The notes: generated by a model not told the origin, from the sequence alone. DNA of 64,000 nt from an uncultured Desulfobacterales bacterium (GCA_947259495.1 CAMYLV010000013.1:1-64000), one strand, 5' to 3'; positions 18,747-27,647 are shown, counted from the first letter of the stretch. Program-made: numbers and translations.

Positions 18747-19619
18747 TCATTTGAAGGACTCAAATATACTGCTAAAAGACTCAGAATCAATCTGCTGGGT
18801 TACCAGACTTTGCCCGGTGATCGCCGATAACTGTCCATCCAGGGTGGGCCTGCCTTGACGGTAGATAATCCCTATCGGAATTCGATCCCCCCACTGCAGG
18901 GCCTTGGTAAAAGCCGTTATTCTATCGGAAGAATCGTAACCAGGGCCATCATCGACAGGATAAACCCGGTCGGCATACCATTTAAAGGTGTTGACCCGAT
19001 TGAATGTAACGCAGGGTTGTAAAATATCGATAAAAGCGAAGCCTTTGTGAAGAATGGCGTCTTTGATTAGAGCGGTCAGGTGTTCGACCTCTCCGGCAAA
19101 TCCGCGGGCGACAAAGCTGCAATCCGAAGCAATTGCAAGCAGCAACGGGTTCAGCTGCGGGCTGGTTGAACCTGTCGGGGAGGTTTTGGTGACAAAGCCC
19201 AATCCACTGGTCGGTGATGTTTGCCCCTTGGTCAGGCCGTAGACCTGATTGTTGTGTACCAGGTACGTCATATCGATGTTTCGGCGCATGGCATGCAGAA
19301 AATGGTTGCCGCCTTCCGCATACCCGTCACCGTCTCCGCCTTCGGCCAACACCGTCAGGTCATGGTTGGCCAGCTTAATTCCAGTGGCCACCGGCAGTGT
19401 TCTGCCGTGCAGGCCATTAAATGCATTACACCGTAGATAATGCGGGGTTTTCGGTGCCTGCCCGATCCCGGATACGATGGCAATCTCATGGGGCTTTTTA
19501 CCTAATTCGACGAATGCCTGTTTGAGTGCTTTGAGAATCGAAAAATTTCCGCAGCCCGGACACCAGGCAATCGGATCATCGCTTTCAAAATCTTGCACAG
19601 AAACAATTTTCTTCTTCAT
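18747..19619 (-). CDS. korB: 2-oxoacid:ferredoxin oxidoreductase, beta subunit (KorB-like)
   Basis: 290 residues. The thiamine-pyrophosphate-binding subunit begins with WCPGCGNFSILKALKQAF (Cys 20 and 23) and carries the GDGDGYAEGG TPP/Mg2+ motif followed by NNQVYGLTKGQTSPTS. With the alpha subunit it oxidatively decarboxylates a 2-oxoacid (2-oxoglutarate most likely from similarity, pyruvate or branched-chain acids possible) to the acyl-CoA, reducing ferredoxin. Its ATG overlaps the end of korA by 4 nt (ATGA), so the two are translated together. Confidence 0.9.
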   Translation of the reverse strand: MKKKIVSVQDFESDDPIAWCPGCGNFSILKALKQAFVELGKKPHEIAIVSGIGQAPKTPHYLRCNAFNGLHGRTLPVATGIKLANHDLTVLAEGGDGDGYAEGGNHFLHAMRRNIDMTYLVHNNQVYGLTKGQTSPTSGLGFVTKTSPTGSTSPQLNPLLLAIASDCSFVARGFAGEVEHLTALIKDAILHKGFAFIDILQPCVTFNRVNTFKWYADRVYPVDDGPGYDSSDRITAFTKALQWGDRIPIGIIYRQGRPTLDGQLSAITGQSLVTQQIDSESFSSIFESFK

Positions 19620-21340
19620 ATCTGTTCTTTCACCTGTTTGACGATTTCCTGAGGCGCAAACGGTCGGCCGTCGTATTTTAGTATCTTATGAAAAATAGAA
19701 ATGCCTGTTTGCTGCGTGAATATATCTGCGAACTGCCCGGTAAAATTGTTTTCCACCGCGAAGATTTTTGTTTTTTTCTTTAAATTCGTTAAAAATGGGA
19801 CCGCACTGAACGGAAAAATCTCACTGAAATGGATCATTTGAGCGTCAATGCCCTCATGATTTAGGAGCTGCACTGTTTCTTTGATCGCGCCATAAATTGA
19901 TCCCCAACCCAAAAGCACGATATCAGATTTCTTCGACGGAGAAATTTTGGGCGACGCCATTTGGCGGCGTATGCCCTCCAGTTTCCGCATCCGTTTATTG
20001 ACCATTCGGATTCGAATATCGGCACTTTCCGTGATGTGCCCCGCTTCCGTGTGCTCGTCGCTGTCGGCATACAACACCGCCTCAGATAAACCCGGCAAAA
20101 TTCTGGGCGAAATGCCCGTTTCCTGCCCGGCGTATCGTTTGTAATCTTTGACTGAAGATATCTGATCGTCAAAACGAATGCTGCCGCGATCAATGGGTAT
20201 TTGATCCAGAGCTAAATGGTCTACCGTATAATATGAATCATTGAGATGCTGGTCTCCTAAAACAATTACCGGTGTCTGATAGCTTTCGGCCAGATTGAAA
20301 GCTTTGGCCATCAAATAAAAGGCCTGCTCCGCATGGCCCGGAGCAAGAACTGCCCGGGGAAACTCACCGTGAGAGGCATGGATCACAAATTGTAAATCGC
20401 CCTGTTCGGTTCTGGTGGGCAGCCCGGTGGCCGGGCCCGGACGCTGGGCAACCACCACGACAGCCGGAGTCTCGGTCATTCCGGCCAAACCCAGCCCCTC
20501 GACCATCAGGCTGAAACCTCCACCGGAAGTGGCCGTCATGGCCCTGACACCGGCAAACGCTGCCCCGATAACCATGTTAATAGCGGCAATTTCGTCTTCG
20601 GCCTGTTCGAGGATAATGTTATATTGATCTGTCACTGACGCAATAAGTTCCATGATCGGTGTAGCCGGCGACATCGGGTAGCCCGAATAAAACTTCAGTC
20701 CTGAACAAATAGCACCCAAAGCCATGGCCTGACTGCCATTTAATAACAATTTTTGCTTTTTAAACGGTCCGGTCGGTATTTGATTAGCTGAAATGCCTTT
20801 AAAATTATTTTTGACGTAACGATAACCGCTTGAAGCGCTGTTTTGATTATTTTCAACGACCTCGCCACCCTTGGCTGCAAATTCTTCTTTAAGACGATCC
20901 AGCAGCGGCTGCAATTCAAACCCCATCAGGGCAAATGCTGCGCCGGTAGCCACCGAATTCACCATGATTTTACTTTTACCCGCCTGCTCTGCAAATTGCT
21001 CAAGCGGAATTGAGAAATGATGGGAATTGCCGGATTGAAAATTTGATTTCTCACCATCATAGATCATAATACCGTTTTCGTCGAGATCCGGCAGATCGGA
21101 GTCTACAGCATTTCCGTCCAGGCAGATCAAGTAGTCCACTTTGTCGCCAATCGCATAAACAGGCTGGTCTTTGACCCTTATCTGATCAAAGTTGTGTCCA
21201 CCTCGAATGCGGGATTCGGCGTCCTGATTGATAAAAACGTAGTAGCCATGACGGGTGAAAATCTTTCCCATAATGGCACTGATGGACTGAATGCCCTGAC
21301 CTGCCTGGCCGGATATCCGAATCGATACATCCACAGCCAT
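19616..21340 (-). CDS. korA: 2-oxoacid:ferredoxin oxidoreductase, fused gamma-alpha subunit (KorA-like)
   Basis: 574 residues. Residues 1 to ~190 are the gamma domain (RISGQAGQGIQSISAIMGK, then DAESRIRGGHNFDQIRV). After the linker, residues ~200-574 form the alpha domain with GNQAMALGA-like GSQAMALGAICSGLKFYSGY, MTATSGGGFSLM and the C-terminal transketolase-like region. This gamma-alpha fusion is the usual KorA form in bacteria and archaea. A good ribosome site (GGAGAAAAACG) precedes ATG. A remnant of an acyl-CoA synthetase gene lies 48 bp upstream on the same strand. Confidence 0.92.
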   Translation of the reverse strand: MAVDVSIRISGQAGQGIQSISAIMGKIFTRHGYYVFINQDAESRIRGGHNFDQIRVKDQPVYAIGDKVDYLICLDGNAVDSDLPDLDENGIMIYDGEKSNFQSGNSHHFSIPLEQFAEQAGKSKIMVNSVATGAAFALMGFELQPLLDRLKEEFAAKGGEVVENNQNSASSGYRYVKNNFKGISANQIPTGPFKKQKLLLNGSQAMALGAICSGLKFYSGYPMSPATPIMELIASVTDQYNIILEQAEDEIAAINMVIGAAFAGVRAMTATSGGGFSLMVEGLGLAGMTETPAVVVVAQRPGPATGLPTRTEQGDLQFVIHASHGEFPRAVLAPGHAEQAFYLMAKAFNLAESYQTPVIVLGDQHLNDSYYTVDHLALDQIPIDRGSIRFDDQISSVKDYKRYAGQETGISPRILPGLSEAVLYADSDEHTEAGHITESADIRIRMVNKRMRKLEGIRRQMASPKISPSKKSDIVLLGWGSIYGAIKETVQLLNHEGIDAQMIHFSEIFPFSAVPFLTNLKKKTKIFAVENNFTGQFADIFTQQTGISIFHKILKYDGRPFAPQEIVKQVKEQI

Positions 21341-21388
21341 CGTTTTTCTCCAATTTGTTTCTCAATCTGGTTTTGGTGACCACGGGTC

Positions 21389-21532
21389 TCAGCTTTGCAG
21401 CAGAATGCGTGCATCAGCCACCACACACTTTGCAGAGGTACCCATGACAGGATTCAAGTCTATGGATTCCAAGTCGTTTTCAATTGCCACGTCCAGTTCT
21501 GAAAACGGGTGATATCTATGCCGGCCGATTCA
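21389..21532 (-). pseudogene. 3' remnant of an ADP-forming acyl-CoA synthetase (ATP-grasp subunit) gene
   Basis: On the minus strand, immediately upstream of korA, the frame ending at the TGA at 21389 reads FSELDVAIENDLESIDLNP followed by VMGTSAKCVVADARILLQS. This closely matches the C-terminus of the ATP-grasp subunit of NDP-forming acyl-CoA synthetases (consensus ...ElDiNPv...g..AvDARi). An in-frame TGA lies about 30 bases further up, and the hairpin cluster replaces the rest of the gene. It once could have converted KorAB acyl-CoA products to acid plus ATP. The match is by eye but specific. Confidence 0.65.
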
Positions 21533-21602
21533 AAAGCCGGTGCGCGCGCCAACGCAGTGGCTTCTCAAACAACCTAACAAACAGACTGTGAAGAGTCAAC
21601 GA

Positions 21603-21790
21603 CCACCCGCACAGCGGGTGGCTTGGATTTTACCGCCATAGGCGGTAAAAAACAGGGGTGCGAAGTGCCCCGATCGTTGCGGGTTAAACCGGGTGCGCGG
21701 CAATGACCATGCCGCTCGATGAGCGGGATGGTTTGGATGCCCGGCCCTAGGACGGAAATCCAAGCGAACGTTAGTTCGCAATCATTGCGT
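21603..21790. repeat. Cluster of short-loop perfect hairpins
   Basis: Consecutive perfect inverted repeats with 3-7-nt loops: CCACCCGC/GCGGGTGG (21603-21621, loop 3), TTTTACCGCC/GGCGGTAAAA (21628-21650, loop 3), GCGGCA/TGCCGC (21697-21715), CCGCTC/GAGCGG (21712-21726, loop 3, overlapping the previous), and GCGAAC/GTTCGC (21764-21779, loop 4). No conserved coding frame runs through it. It directly abuts the decayed acyl-CoA synthetase gene. Identity unknown; it resembles a palindrome-rich mobile or structured RNA element. Confidence 0.6.
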
Positions 21791-21917
21791 TTGTGACCGC
21801 GTGCGCAGCACCCGGGCACAAACAACCACCCGGTTTGTAAACCCAATCAATAAGATAACCCCACGATCGGATTAGAAATTTCATCCAGCGGTTGCAAACG
21901 AATGAAATTTAGATCGC

Positions 21918-21980
21918 TTATAGTGGTTGTCAAAAAAACGTTCCGATTGCGGGACGTTTTTTTGCTACAACACTTATGCC
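21918..21980. repeat. Dispersed palindromic element, copy A
   Basis: A 15-bp stem (CAAAAAAACGTTCCG / CGGGACGTTTTTTTG with one G-T pair, loop ATTG) flanked by less perfect inverted arms (TTATAGTGGTTGT and CTACAACACTTAT). A second diverged copy lies at 48214-48276 with the same A7-CGT core and outer arms. The A-tract/T-tract stem could end transcription in both directions. It lies 70 bp downstream of the exported hypothetical gene on the minus strand. Confidence 0.65.
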
Positions 21981-22049
21981 GCCATCCTTTTTTTGGTGCT
22001 TGACATCGACAGGATCCGATCATTTCAAATCCGAAGACGATTCAATTGT

Positions 22050-22646
22050 CTAATTTGTTTTCAGCGTCGCCGTATTCTCGGAAGTGTAAGCGTCGATAAA
22101 ACTGTCTACCAACTTTTTTATATCTTCCCGAATAAAGGTCAGACGTCTCATCCCAACCGATTCAGTCTGCCAGGTGATAGAAAAAACCTTTGCAGAGGGA
22201 TCTCGCTGCAAGGCGACCAGCTGGCGGAGATTGAGACGAATGGCATAAACATACCTTTTTTTCACATCGACTTTTTCGATGATGTCTTCCTTTTTATCCA
22301 AAGATGGAAATTGTTTTTTAGCGGGTTCCGGATCCACAAATTTGAGCCTCACGTTCAGAACGCCCTCATATTCCGTGCGACCCGCAGCTTCCATTGAAAG
22401 GACCGGGATGCCGGCCTTTTTTAACTGTTGTTCGATTATAGCTTCAAGGGCGCTTGCGGTCACACCGATCTTTTCTAATTCAGTTTGCCATTCAGGCTCC
22501 GCCGAGTGAACGATGACTACAACCGCCTGAATGCCGCGCAGTGTTGCACGGTCCCGGGCTTTATCGTCAGCCCGGCAAGGCAAAACAGACATCACCATTA
22601 GAAAAACAAAAAAAATAAGAAGAAAAGTCTTGCAAAAGGTTTTCAT
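22050..22646 (-). CDS. Exported hypothetical protein
   Basis: 198 residues with a signal peptide (KTFCKTFLLIFFVFLMVMS, cleavage likely after PCRA). The mature part is a single alpha/beta domain without membrane segments or cysteine motifs: AVVVIVHSAEPEWQTELE near the start, an I-I-E-QL-KAGIPV segment, and a C-terminal DIKKLVDSFIDAYTSEN helix. No family was recognised with confidence. The layout resembles periplasmic proteins of unknown function with a TolB-N-like fold. A strong ribosome site (AAGGAG) precedes ATG. It is a single-gene unit next to the palindromic element. Confidence 0.75.
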   Translation of the reverse strand: MKTFCKTFLLIFFVFLMVMSVLPCRADDKARDRATLRGIQAVVVIVHSAEPEWQTELEKIGVTASALEAIIEQQLKKAGIPVLSMEAAGRTEYEGVLNVRLKFVDPEPAKKQFPSLDKKEDIIEKVDVKKRYVYAIRLNLRQLVALQRDPSAKVFSITWQTESVGMRRLTFIREDIKKLVDSFIDAYTSENTATLKTN

Positions 22647-22827
22647 ATTGTTTGCTCCTTAAGCTTGAAAGAAAAAAATTGTTGCTAAACGGCGTGCATG
22701 ACATTCGGGATTTGGACCCTGACTCATATGAAATACTTGACAAAAGGGCTCTTTAATGAATAAAGTCGCTGTAAGTAAAGAACTGGCACACGAAGATCCT
22801 GCAGAATCTTAGCGAAGGAGATCGAAT

Positions 22828-23175
22828 ATGGGCAGTTATTTTAAAGCGATATTTTTGCTAATTGTTCTGGTCGGATTGGTAACATTTGGCATCAACAACC
22901 TTGAGACTATCCGACTGCATTATTATTTCGACTTGAGCAGCATGCCATTGCCGCTTTATGGTGTTGTGTACGGCGCCATTGTCATCGGCATTTTTATTGG
23001 AATGATGGTGGGTATCAATTCCAGGTTTTCCCAGCGAAAAAAAATCAAGGTGTTACGGAAAGAAAATCGCGAACTGCATAAAAAAGTCGGCGCTGAGCCC
23101 GTGGAAGAAAAATCGTGGGATGAGCAACCCGAAAAACCAACTGAAGATGAACCGCAAAATAAAGAAGAGCCATAA
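22828..23175 (+). CDS. LapA-family (DUF1049) inner-membrane protein with charged tail
   Basis: 115 residues: a first helix (about 4-24) with the NNLETIRLHYYFD segment typical of LapA (lipopolysaccharide assembly protein A), a second helix (about 45-65), and a Lys/Glu/Pro-rich cytosolic tail. LapA proteins are linked to control of LpxC/LPS assembly through LapB and FtsH in enterobacteria; here only the family is visible. An ideal ribosome site (AAGGAGATCGAAT) and a downstream terminator define a single-gene unit. Confidence 0.8.
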   Translation: MGSYFKAIFLLIVLVGLVTFGINNLETIRLHYYFDLSSMPLPLYGVVYGAIVIGIFIGMMVGINSRFSQRKKIKVLRKENRELHKKVGAEPVEEKSWDEQPEKPTEDEPQNKEEP

Positions 23176-23209
23176 AGCGAGTTAATAAACAGCGACTACC
23201 CGTCAATCA

Positions 23210-23254
23210 CCGCAGGGCACTTTGGCTTTGCCGAGGGTTCTGCGGCGTTTTTTT
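23210..23254 (+). terminator. Rho-independent terminator after the LapA-like gene
   Basis: CCGCAG and CTGCGG form the stem base around an inner G/C-rich loop, followed by CG and seven T residues, 35 nt after the stop. Confidence 0.75.
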
Positions 23255-23362
23255 AGCGCGTATCTCGCCTGCCCCGATATTTTCCGGGCACCTCTGATCC
23301 ATCACCATCGTTGCTTTATCGCAAAACCTAAATGAAAACAGTTGACCCGTCAGATTCACCCA

Positions 23363-23566
23363 TCAGTCGGCCGTGTCCTTTTTTCGGCCCGGTAATTTCA
23401 GCAGCCAGCCCCCGATGAGTCCGATCGCCAGAGTCCCGAATAACATTAATGCACGAGACATCGAAAGGGTCCAGAACAGAAACCGGACTTCAACGACCTG
23501 GGTGTTTTGAACCACAAAAATAAGGACCAAACTGATCAGACATAATAAAATAATATTTCGAATCAT
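23363..23566 (-). CDS. Small LapA-family (DUF1049) membrane protein
   Basis: 67 residues with two membrane helices and the LapA signature QNTQVVEVRFLFW between them; it ends in a short basic tail (KLPGRKKDTAD). A strong ribosome site (AAGGAGGGG) precedes ATG. It lies 29 bp after the ATP-grasp gene on the same strand and is probably the last gene of that operon. A second LapA-like gene on the other strand lies 190 bp away. Confidence 0.75.
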   Translation of the reverse strand: MIRNIILLCLISLVLIFVVQNTQVVEVRFLFWTLSMSRALMLFGTLAIGLIGGWLLKLPGRKKDTAD

Positions 23567-23595
23567 GAACCCCTCCTTGAAAGACTTATAAAAAA

Positions 23596-24537
23596 TTAAG
23601 CTCTAAAATGCTGTTTAGAAAAAGCGATTCGGTCTTCGATATTGGATAATTCTTGCTTATGCTGTTCAACGAATTGCAAACGCGGCAACAAGCCGGCTCG
23701 ATTGGCAATCTGGATATTGAGGCCCGGACGAGCGTTGATTTCCAGAAGTAAAGGCCCCTTGTCCTTATCCAAAACCAGATCAACGCCAACATACCCCAGT
23801 CCGGTAAGTTCATTACACTGCGCAGCAATCTTTAACAAGGTATTCCAGCTCGGAATTTTGACACCGGCGACCGGATTGCCGTTATCCGGATGCTCGTTGA
23901 CTATGGTATTGCGCCACACCGCCGAAAGGGTGGTACCGGTAGCCATATCGATTCCCGCGCCAAGGGCCCCCTGATGCAGGTTAGCTTTGCCGCCGGACAT
24001 CCGCGTGGGCAATCGGACCATGGACATAACCGGCACGCCGAGAAATACGATGACCCGAATATCGGGCACCCCCTGGTGGCTGATGGTCTCAAAAACCGGG
24101 TCAAATTGCACCCGATATTCAATCAGGGCCTTATCCGGCTGCCCTCCCAGACTGTATATGCCGCTGATAATATTAGACACATAATAACCGATTTCTTCCC
24201 GGGTCAACAGTACGCCATCAACTTTGCGATACATGTCCCTAGAGCGCCCGGCAATAACCAGAATGCCGTTTCCGCCCGAGCCTCTGGACGGCTTGATGGC
24301 GAAATCCGTATGTGATTGAATAACGGCATCCAACTGACGAACCTGATATTCGGTCTCGATAACGCCGTAAAGCTTCGGTACAGCGATCCCGGCTTTTTGT
24401 GCAAGTTTTTTGGTGAGCAGTTTATCATCCACCAGCGGATAGCGATTGCGCGAATTGTATTTGAGGGTAAATTCGGCGTTTCTCCGGTTGATCCCCAGCA
24501 CACCGATCTTATTAAGTTGTCTTTTAACGCTAAACAT
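23596..24537 (-). CDS. ATP-grasp alpha-L-glutamate ligase-related protein (RimK/TIGR02291 type)
   Basis: 313 residues. N-terminal region (VLGINRRNAEFTLKYNSRN, then DDKLLTKKLAQKAGI) and the ATP-grasp core: IKPSRGSGGNGILVI with the nucleotide-binding Gly loop, and the Mg2+/phosphate residues in YVGVDLVLDKDKGPLLLEIN followed by ARPGLNIQ. This matches the RimK-related ligases that always travel with an inactive transglutaminase-7TM protein and a retropepsin-like protease, as here. It likely forms amide bonds between an amino acid (glutamate suggested by the family name) and an unknown acceptor. It overlaps the 7TM gene by 8 nt. Confidence 0.88.
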   Translation of the reverse strand: MFSVKRQLNKIGVLGINRRNAEFTLKYNSRNRYPLVDDKLLTKKLAQKAGIAVPKLYGVIETEYQVRQLDAVIQSHTDFAIKPSRGSGGNGILVIAGRSRDMYRKVDGVLLTREEIGYYVSNIISGIYSLGGQPDKALIEYRVQFDPVFETISHQGVPDIRVIVFLGVPVMSMVRLPTRMSGGKANLHQGALGAGIDMATGTTLSAVWRNTIVNEHPDNGNPVAGVKIPSWNTLLKIAAQCNELTGLGYVGVDLVLDKDKGPLLLEINARPGLNIQIANRAGLLPRLQFVEQHKQELSNIEDRIAFSKQHFRA

Positions 24538-26065
24538 CGGATTTTATCTCTGTCATCGATTTAAAGCGCGGCAACTCCAGTAATCTTAACCCGGTATAGC
24601 GACCCAGCCACAGGGTCGCAGCCAGCAGGAGAAGCAGCAGCTCCGGAAAAACAGACACTAAATGTTCCAGGTAGCCAATTGTCATCACCACATAAGCCAG
24701 CATTGCTGCAGCAAGCGACCAGGCACCCTGCTTCAAGGTTTCCAATGCCCCCAGTTCCTCCCAGACAACGGACATTCGTTCAATGGTCATGGTTAAAATC
24801 ACCATTGGGAAAAGTGCCACTGAAAGCCCCCGTTCCAGACCGAGTTTGTGGGTCAAAATGCTGAACAGGGCCATCAGGCCAATGACGACGATTAAAACGG
24901 CAGCCAGACGGGGTACAACCAGCAACTTCAGGTGGGCCAGATATAAGCGTATGACAAGTCCTATCGCAATCAAAGCCGTAAAGAAAATGACCCCCCATAA
25001 AAGATGGGTTTCGCGAAACGCCAGGGCAATTAACACCGGCATAAATGTGCCGAAGGTCCGGATACCGATGACATTGCGCAGGATAACCAGTAGAAAGACA
25101 CCGACCGGTACCAGTAAAATCACGTGATAGACCGCCTGGGTCTCAACTGGCAGGCTGAGCAGCGAAAAGTTTAGCAAAAATGGCTTCTTAAGCTCACCGG
25201 TTTCTAAGGCCGCCTGTACGGCCGGCATCTCACTGCGGGCTATCGAAAGATTGACGAGAGGGCTTTTGACCCCTTGAGAGAGCACCAGCGGTTCCATACC
25301 CCGCCACCAGGCCAAATAATCCTCAGAAATACCCGGTTTGGCCGTCAAGGGGTCATAGGATAGCCATTGTTTTTGATCATACACTTCCAGCCAGTGGAAC
25401 ATAGGGGCATTGCGTTTTTGGTCTTCCAGCCGGATACCGTGCACACTGCGCGCATGGATGCCGGCAAGCGCCAGCAGCTGGACGGTTAAATCGACTTTTT
25501 TCTGAACCGAAGCTTTTTTCCCGAGCAGCAGCGTGACATTATCATCGGGTTGCGGAGCGTTAAAATGGCGCAAGAGTTCCAGGACGATACCTTCGACATC
25601 GGCGGATTTTGCGCGCGCCTCTGAGACAAGTGTTTCGGAGGCTTCACGATAGGCGCCATTAAACTCGGGCTCTTTGAGACCGGATTTTTCCGGCCGTTGA
25701 ATGAGCACATCTCTATTCATTCGTCGCACCGAAGCCCGGTAGTATAGGTTTTGTGCGCCTTTTACGCTGCGAATGGACCAATGCACCCTCCTTTTACCAT
25801 CTTCGGTGGCGACATTGACACCGTATCCCCTGGAGATAAAATTTTCATTGACAAGGGCAAACTGACGAGAATTACGCGGAATGTGCATCGAGACCTTTAT
25901 GGGGTCTTTTCCGGACACAAAGCTCAGGTGCGCTTCGATATGCCAGATGTCGGATCGCGCTCTGGAAACCAGCGGAAAATCCAATACAACCGCTTTGTAT
26001 AAAAACACAGCCAGACCGATAAAAACCAGGACCAATGTCAGATAGGTGAGGTGCCTTTTCGTCAT
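24530..26065 (-). CDS. Inactive transglutaminase fused to 7 transmembrane helices
   Basis: 511 residues. One N-terminal membrane anchor (about 8-28), a periplasmic transglutaminase-like domain (about 35-260; HARSVHGIRLEDQKRNAPMF then HWLEVYDQKQWLSYDPLTAK) in which the catalytic cysteine of the papain-like fold is not apparent, then seven membrane helices (about 300-495). This is the Pfam pair Transglut_i_TM / 7TM_transglut. The family is always found with the ATP-grasp ligase and the retropepsin-like protease, and here overlaps both neighbours (ATGA upstream, 8 nt downstream). Role: probably a membrane sensor or scaffold for the ligated product; not experimentally clear to me. Confidence 0.87.
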   Translation of the reverse strand: MTKRHLTYLTLVLVFIGLAVFLYKAVVLDFPLVSRARSDIWHIEAHLSFVSGKDPIKVSMHIPRNSRQFALVNENFISRGYGVNVATEDGKRRVHWSIRSVKGAQNLYYRASVRRMNRDVLIQRPEKSGLKEPEFNGAYREASETLVSEARAKSADVEGIVLELLRHFNAPQPDDNVTLLLGKKASVQKKVDLTVQLLALAGIHARSVHGIRLEDQKRNAPMFHWLEVYDQKQWLSYDPLTAKPGISEDYLAWWRGMEPLVLSQGVKSPLVNLSIARSEMPAVQAALETGELKKPFLLNFSLLSLPVETQAVYHVILLVPVGVFLLVILRNVIGIRTFGTFMPVLIALAFRETHLLWGVIFFTALIAIGLVIRLYLAHLKLLVVPRLAAVLIVVIGLMALFSILTHKLGLERGLSVALFPMVILTMTIERMSVVWEELGALETLKQGAWSLAAAMLAYVVMTIGYLEHLVSVFPELLLLLLAATLWLGRYTGLRLLELPRFKSMTEIKSDV

Positions 26066-26592
26066 TGATCAATAGACCTCTGACAGTGGGGCTCAACCGT
26101 GAAAGTAGCTGAGGCATCCACCAGAAATGAACCTTTGAGGAAGCTGCGCCCGAGGAGCATCTGATAGTTAAATTTGCTGCGATCCTCCAGATTAACCTCA
26201 ACTTCTTTGAAAACGTTGCCCAGGCATATGCCCAGTCGGATGACGGGGCGCTCCAGAGATTCCGTGCCATGCTGTTTGATTTTGGCCATCCGCGTAACTC
26301 TGGCTTCAAAGCTCTCCTGACGACCCCGCCAGTTGGTCAGATCGAATCGAACCCAATTCGTTCCGTCACGCTCAAATGTCTCCAGGCGAGTCGCATTTAA
26401 AGATGAATGTTTGGCACCGGTGTCCAGCTTGGTCTTGATTTTCAGGTTGCCGGGAAAAATGGCGGCATATTCGATCCAACCGGCAATCTGCTTTTCCCCG
26501 GACACGGCATCGGGGATAACCATCCACAAGACGGCAAAGACAAAAATAAGGCCACAAAGTCGTTTGCTGTAATTATAAAATTTTTTCATCAT
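26062..26592 (-). CDS. Retropepsin-like aspartic protease of the RimK-associated family (annotated ATP-dependent zinc protease)
   Basis: 176 residues with a signal peptide or anchor (RLCGLIFVFAVLWMVIPDAV) and one retropepsin-like domain. The motif KTKLDTGAKHSSLNAT holds the D-T-G active-site triad; WVRFDLTNW and NYQMLLGRSFLKG are conserved family blocks. These proteins (Zn_protease/DUF785) are still often called zinc proteases, but the DTG motif argues for an aspartic mechanism. It starts the three-gene operon with the transglutaminase-7TM and ATP-grasp genes, and probably cleaves the product of the ligase in the periplasm. Confidence 0.85.
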   Translation of the reverse strand: MMKKFYNYSKRLCGLIFVFAVLWMVIPDAVSGEKQIAGWIEYAAIFPGNLKIKTKLDTGAKHSSLNATRLETFERDGTNWVRFDLTNWRGRQESFEARVTRMAKIKQHGTESLERPVIRLGICLGNVFKEVEVNLEDRSKFNYQMLLGRSFLKGSFLVDASATFTVEPHCQRSIDQ

Positions 26593-26656
26593 AAATTTCA
26601 GGAATCGGTGTATTGAGGATATATTTATTTTAAAATTTTGCGGTACATTAATCTTT

Positions 26657-27595
26657 TTACCAGTGCGGCTGATTGCCGATTCGTTTGCCCATCACCTCAA
26701 GGGTTTCGGTTACGACCACAAACGCATTCGGATCGATTTTGCGAATCAATTCCTTGAAGCGGGACAATTCTGTAAGAGTGATGACCGAATACAGAATGTG
26801 CAGCTGCTGCTTGCTGTATCCTCCCTCGCCTTGCACGATGGTCACCCCTCGCTGAAGTTTATCGATTATTTCTTGGGATATCTCTTCCCATTGAGGGGAA
26901 ATGACCATCACCGCCTTGCGCTGGTTGAGTCCGATGATGACCAGGTTAACAAAGTAGGAATTGATAAAAAGATAAATCAATGTATACAGAACAATTTCCA
27001 CGGGCAGGCGAAATAATGCCACCAGCAGCAAGATGGCATGAAAAAGCATGACTGTGGTTCCCGGTCGTATTGAAAAGCGCTTGAATAAAATAACTGAGAG
27101 GACGTCCAGGCCACCGGCAGAACCCAAAGACCTCAAAATAATGCCCGAACCGATTCCAGAAATGATTCCGGCTGCCAGGGCACTGAGCATCATATCCGCG
27201 ATCGGTAAAGCCGGGAAAGGATAAAACATAACAACCGAAAATATAACCATCCCCGCCAGGCTGTACCAAAAAAAGCGTTGTCCGACGAACATCCAGCCGA
27301 TCACGAACAACGGTATGTTGAGTAAAAAATATAGTATGCCAATCGGGATAAATCGGAATACATAATGCAGGAGAATAGCCAGACCGGTTACACCGCCGGC
27401 CAGAAATTGTTTGGGGACTAAAATGCCTTTAATTGCCAGCGCACAGATCACAGTGCCGGCAAATAAAAGCGTTAAATTCCAGCCAATCGTTTTGGAGTGA
27501 TGCAGGATCTCTTTGGATCGGGTAGACAGCTGTGATATTGTTTTGCGCTGATGGGGTATCCGATCTGCAATTTCCACCGATTGAGAACGTTTCAT
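26657..27595 (-). CDS. YitT family membrane protein (DUF161 + DUF2179)
   Basis: 312 residues. Five to six membrane helices (about 38-215) with GTVICALAIKGILVPKQFLA and GSAGGLDVLSVIL, both conserved in YitT, and a cytosolic C-terminal DUF2179 domain (about 235-305; RGVTIVQGEGGYSKQQLHIL). Function is not established in the family; a transport or second-messenger-sensing role is proposed elsewhere. The N-terminal ~30 residues are hydrophilic and unusual. It lies 64 bp upstream of the protease operon on the same strand. Confidence 0.85.
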   Translation of the reverse strand: MKRSQSVEIADRIPHQRKTISQLSTRSKEILHHSKTIGWNLTLLFAGTVICALAIKGILVPKQFLAGGVTGLAILLHYVFRFIPIGILYFLLNIPLFVIGWMFVGQRFFWYSLAGMVIFSVVMFYPFPALPIADMMLSALAAGIISGIGSGIILRSLGSAGGLDVLSVILFKRFSIRPGTTVMLFHAILLLVALFRLPVEIVLYTLIYLFINSYFVNLVIIGLNQRKAVMVISPQWEEISQEIIDKLQRGVTIVQGEGGYSKQQLHILYSVITLTELSRFKELIRKIDPNAFVVVTETLEVMGKRIGNQPHW

Positions 27596-27647
27596 TATGG
27601 AACCCGTTTACGATTTTTGAAATATGTTTTTATTAAGCTCAAAGCGC

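Noticed and set aside
21574-21846. 90-residue minus-strand frame across the hairpin cluster
   Set aside because: Composed of the inverted repeats themselves; composition is not protein-like.
23210-23254. Riboswitch-like element between the two LapA-like genes
   Set aside because: It is a normal terminator with a T-run after the plus-strand gene.
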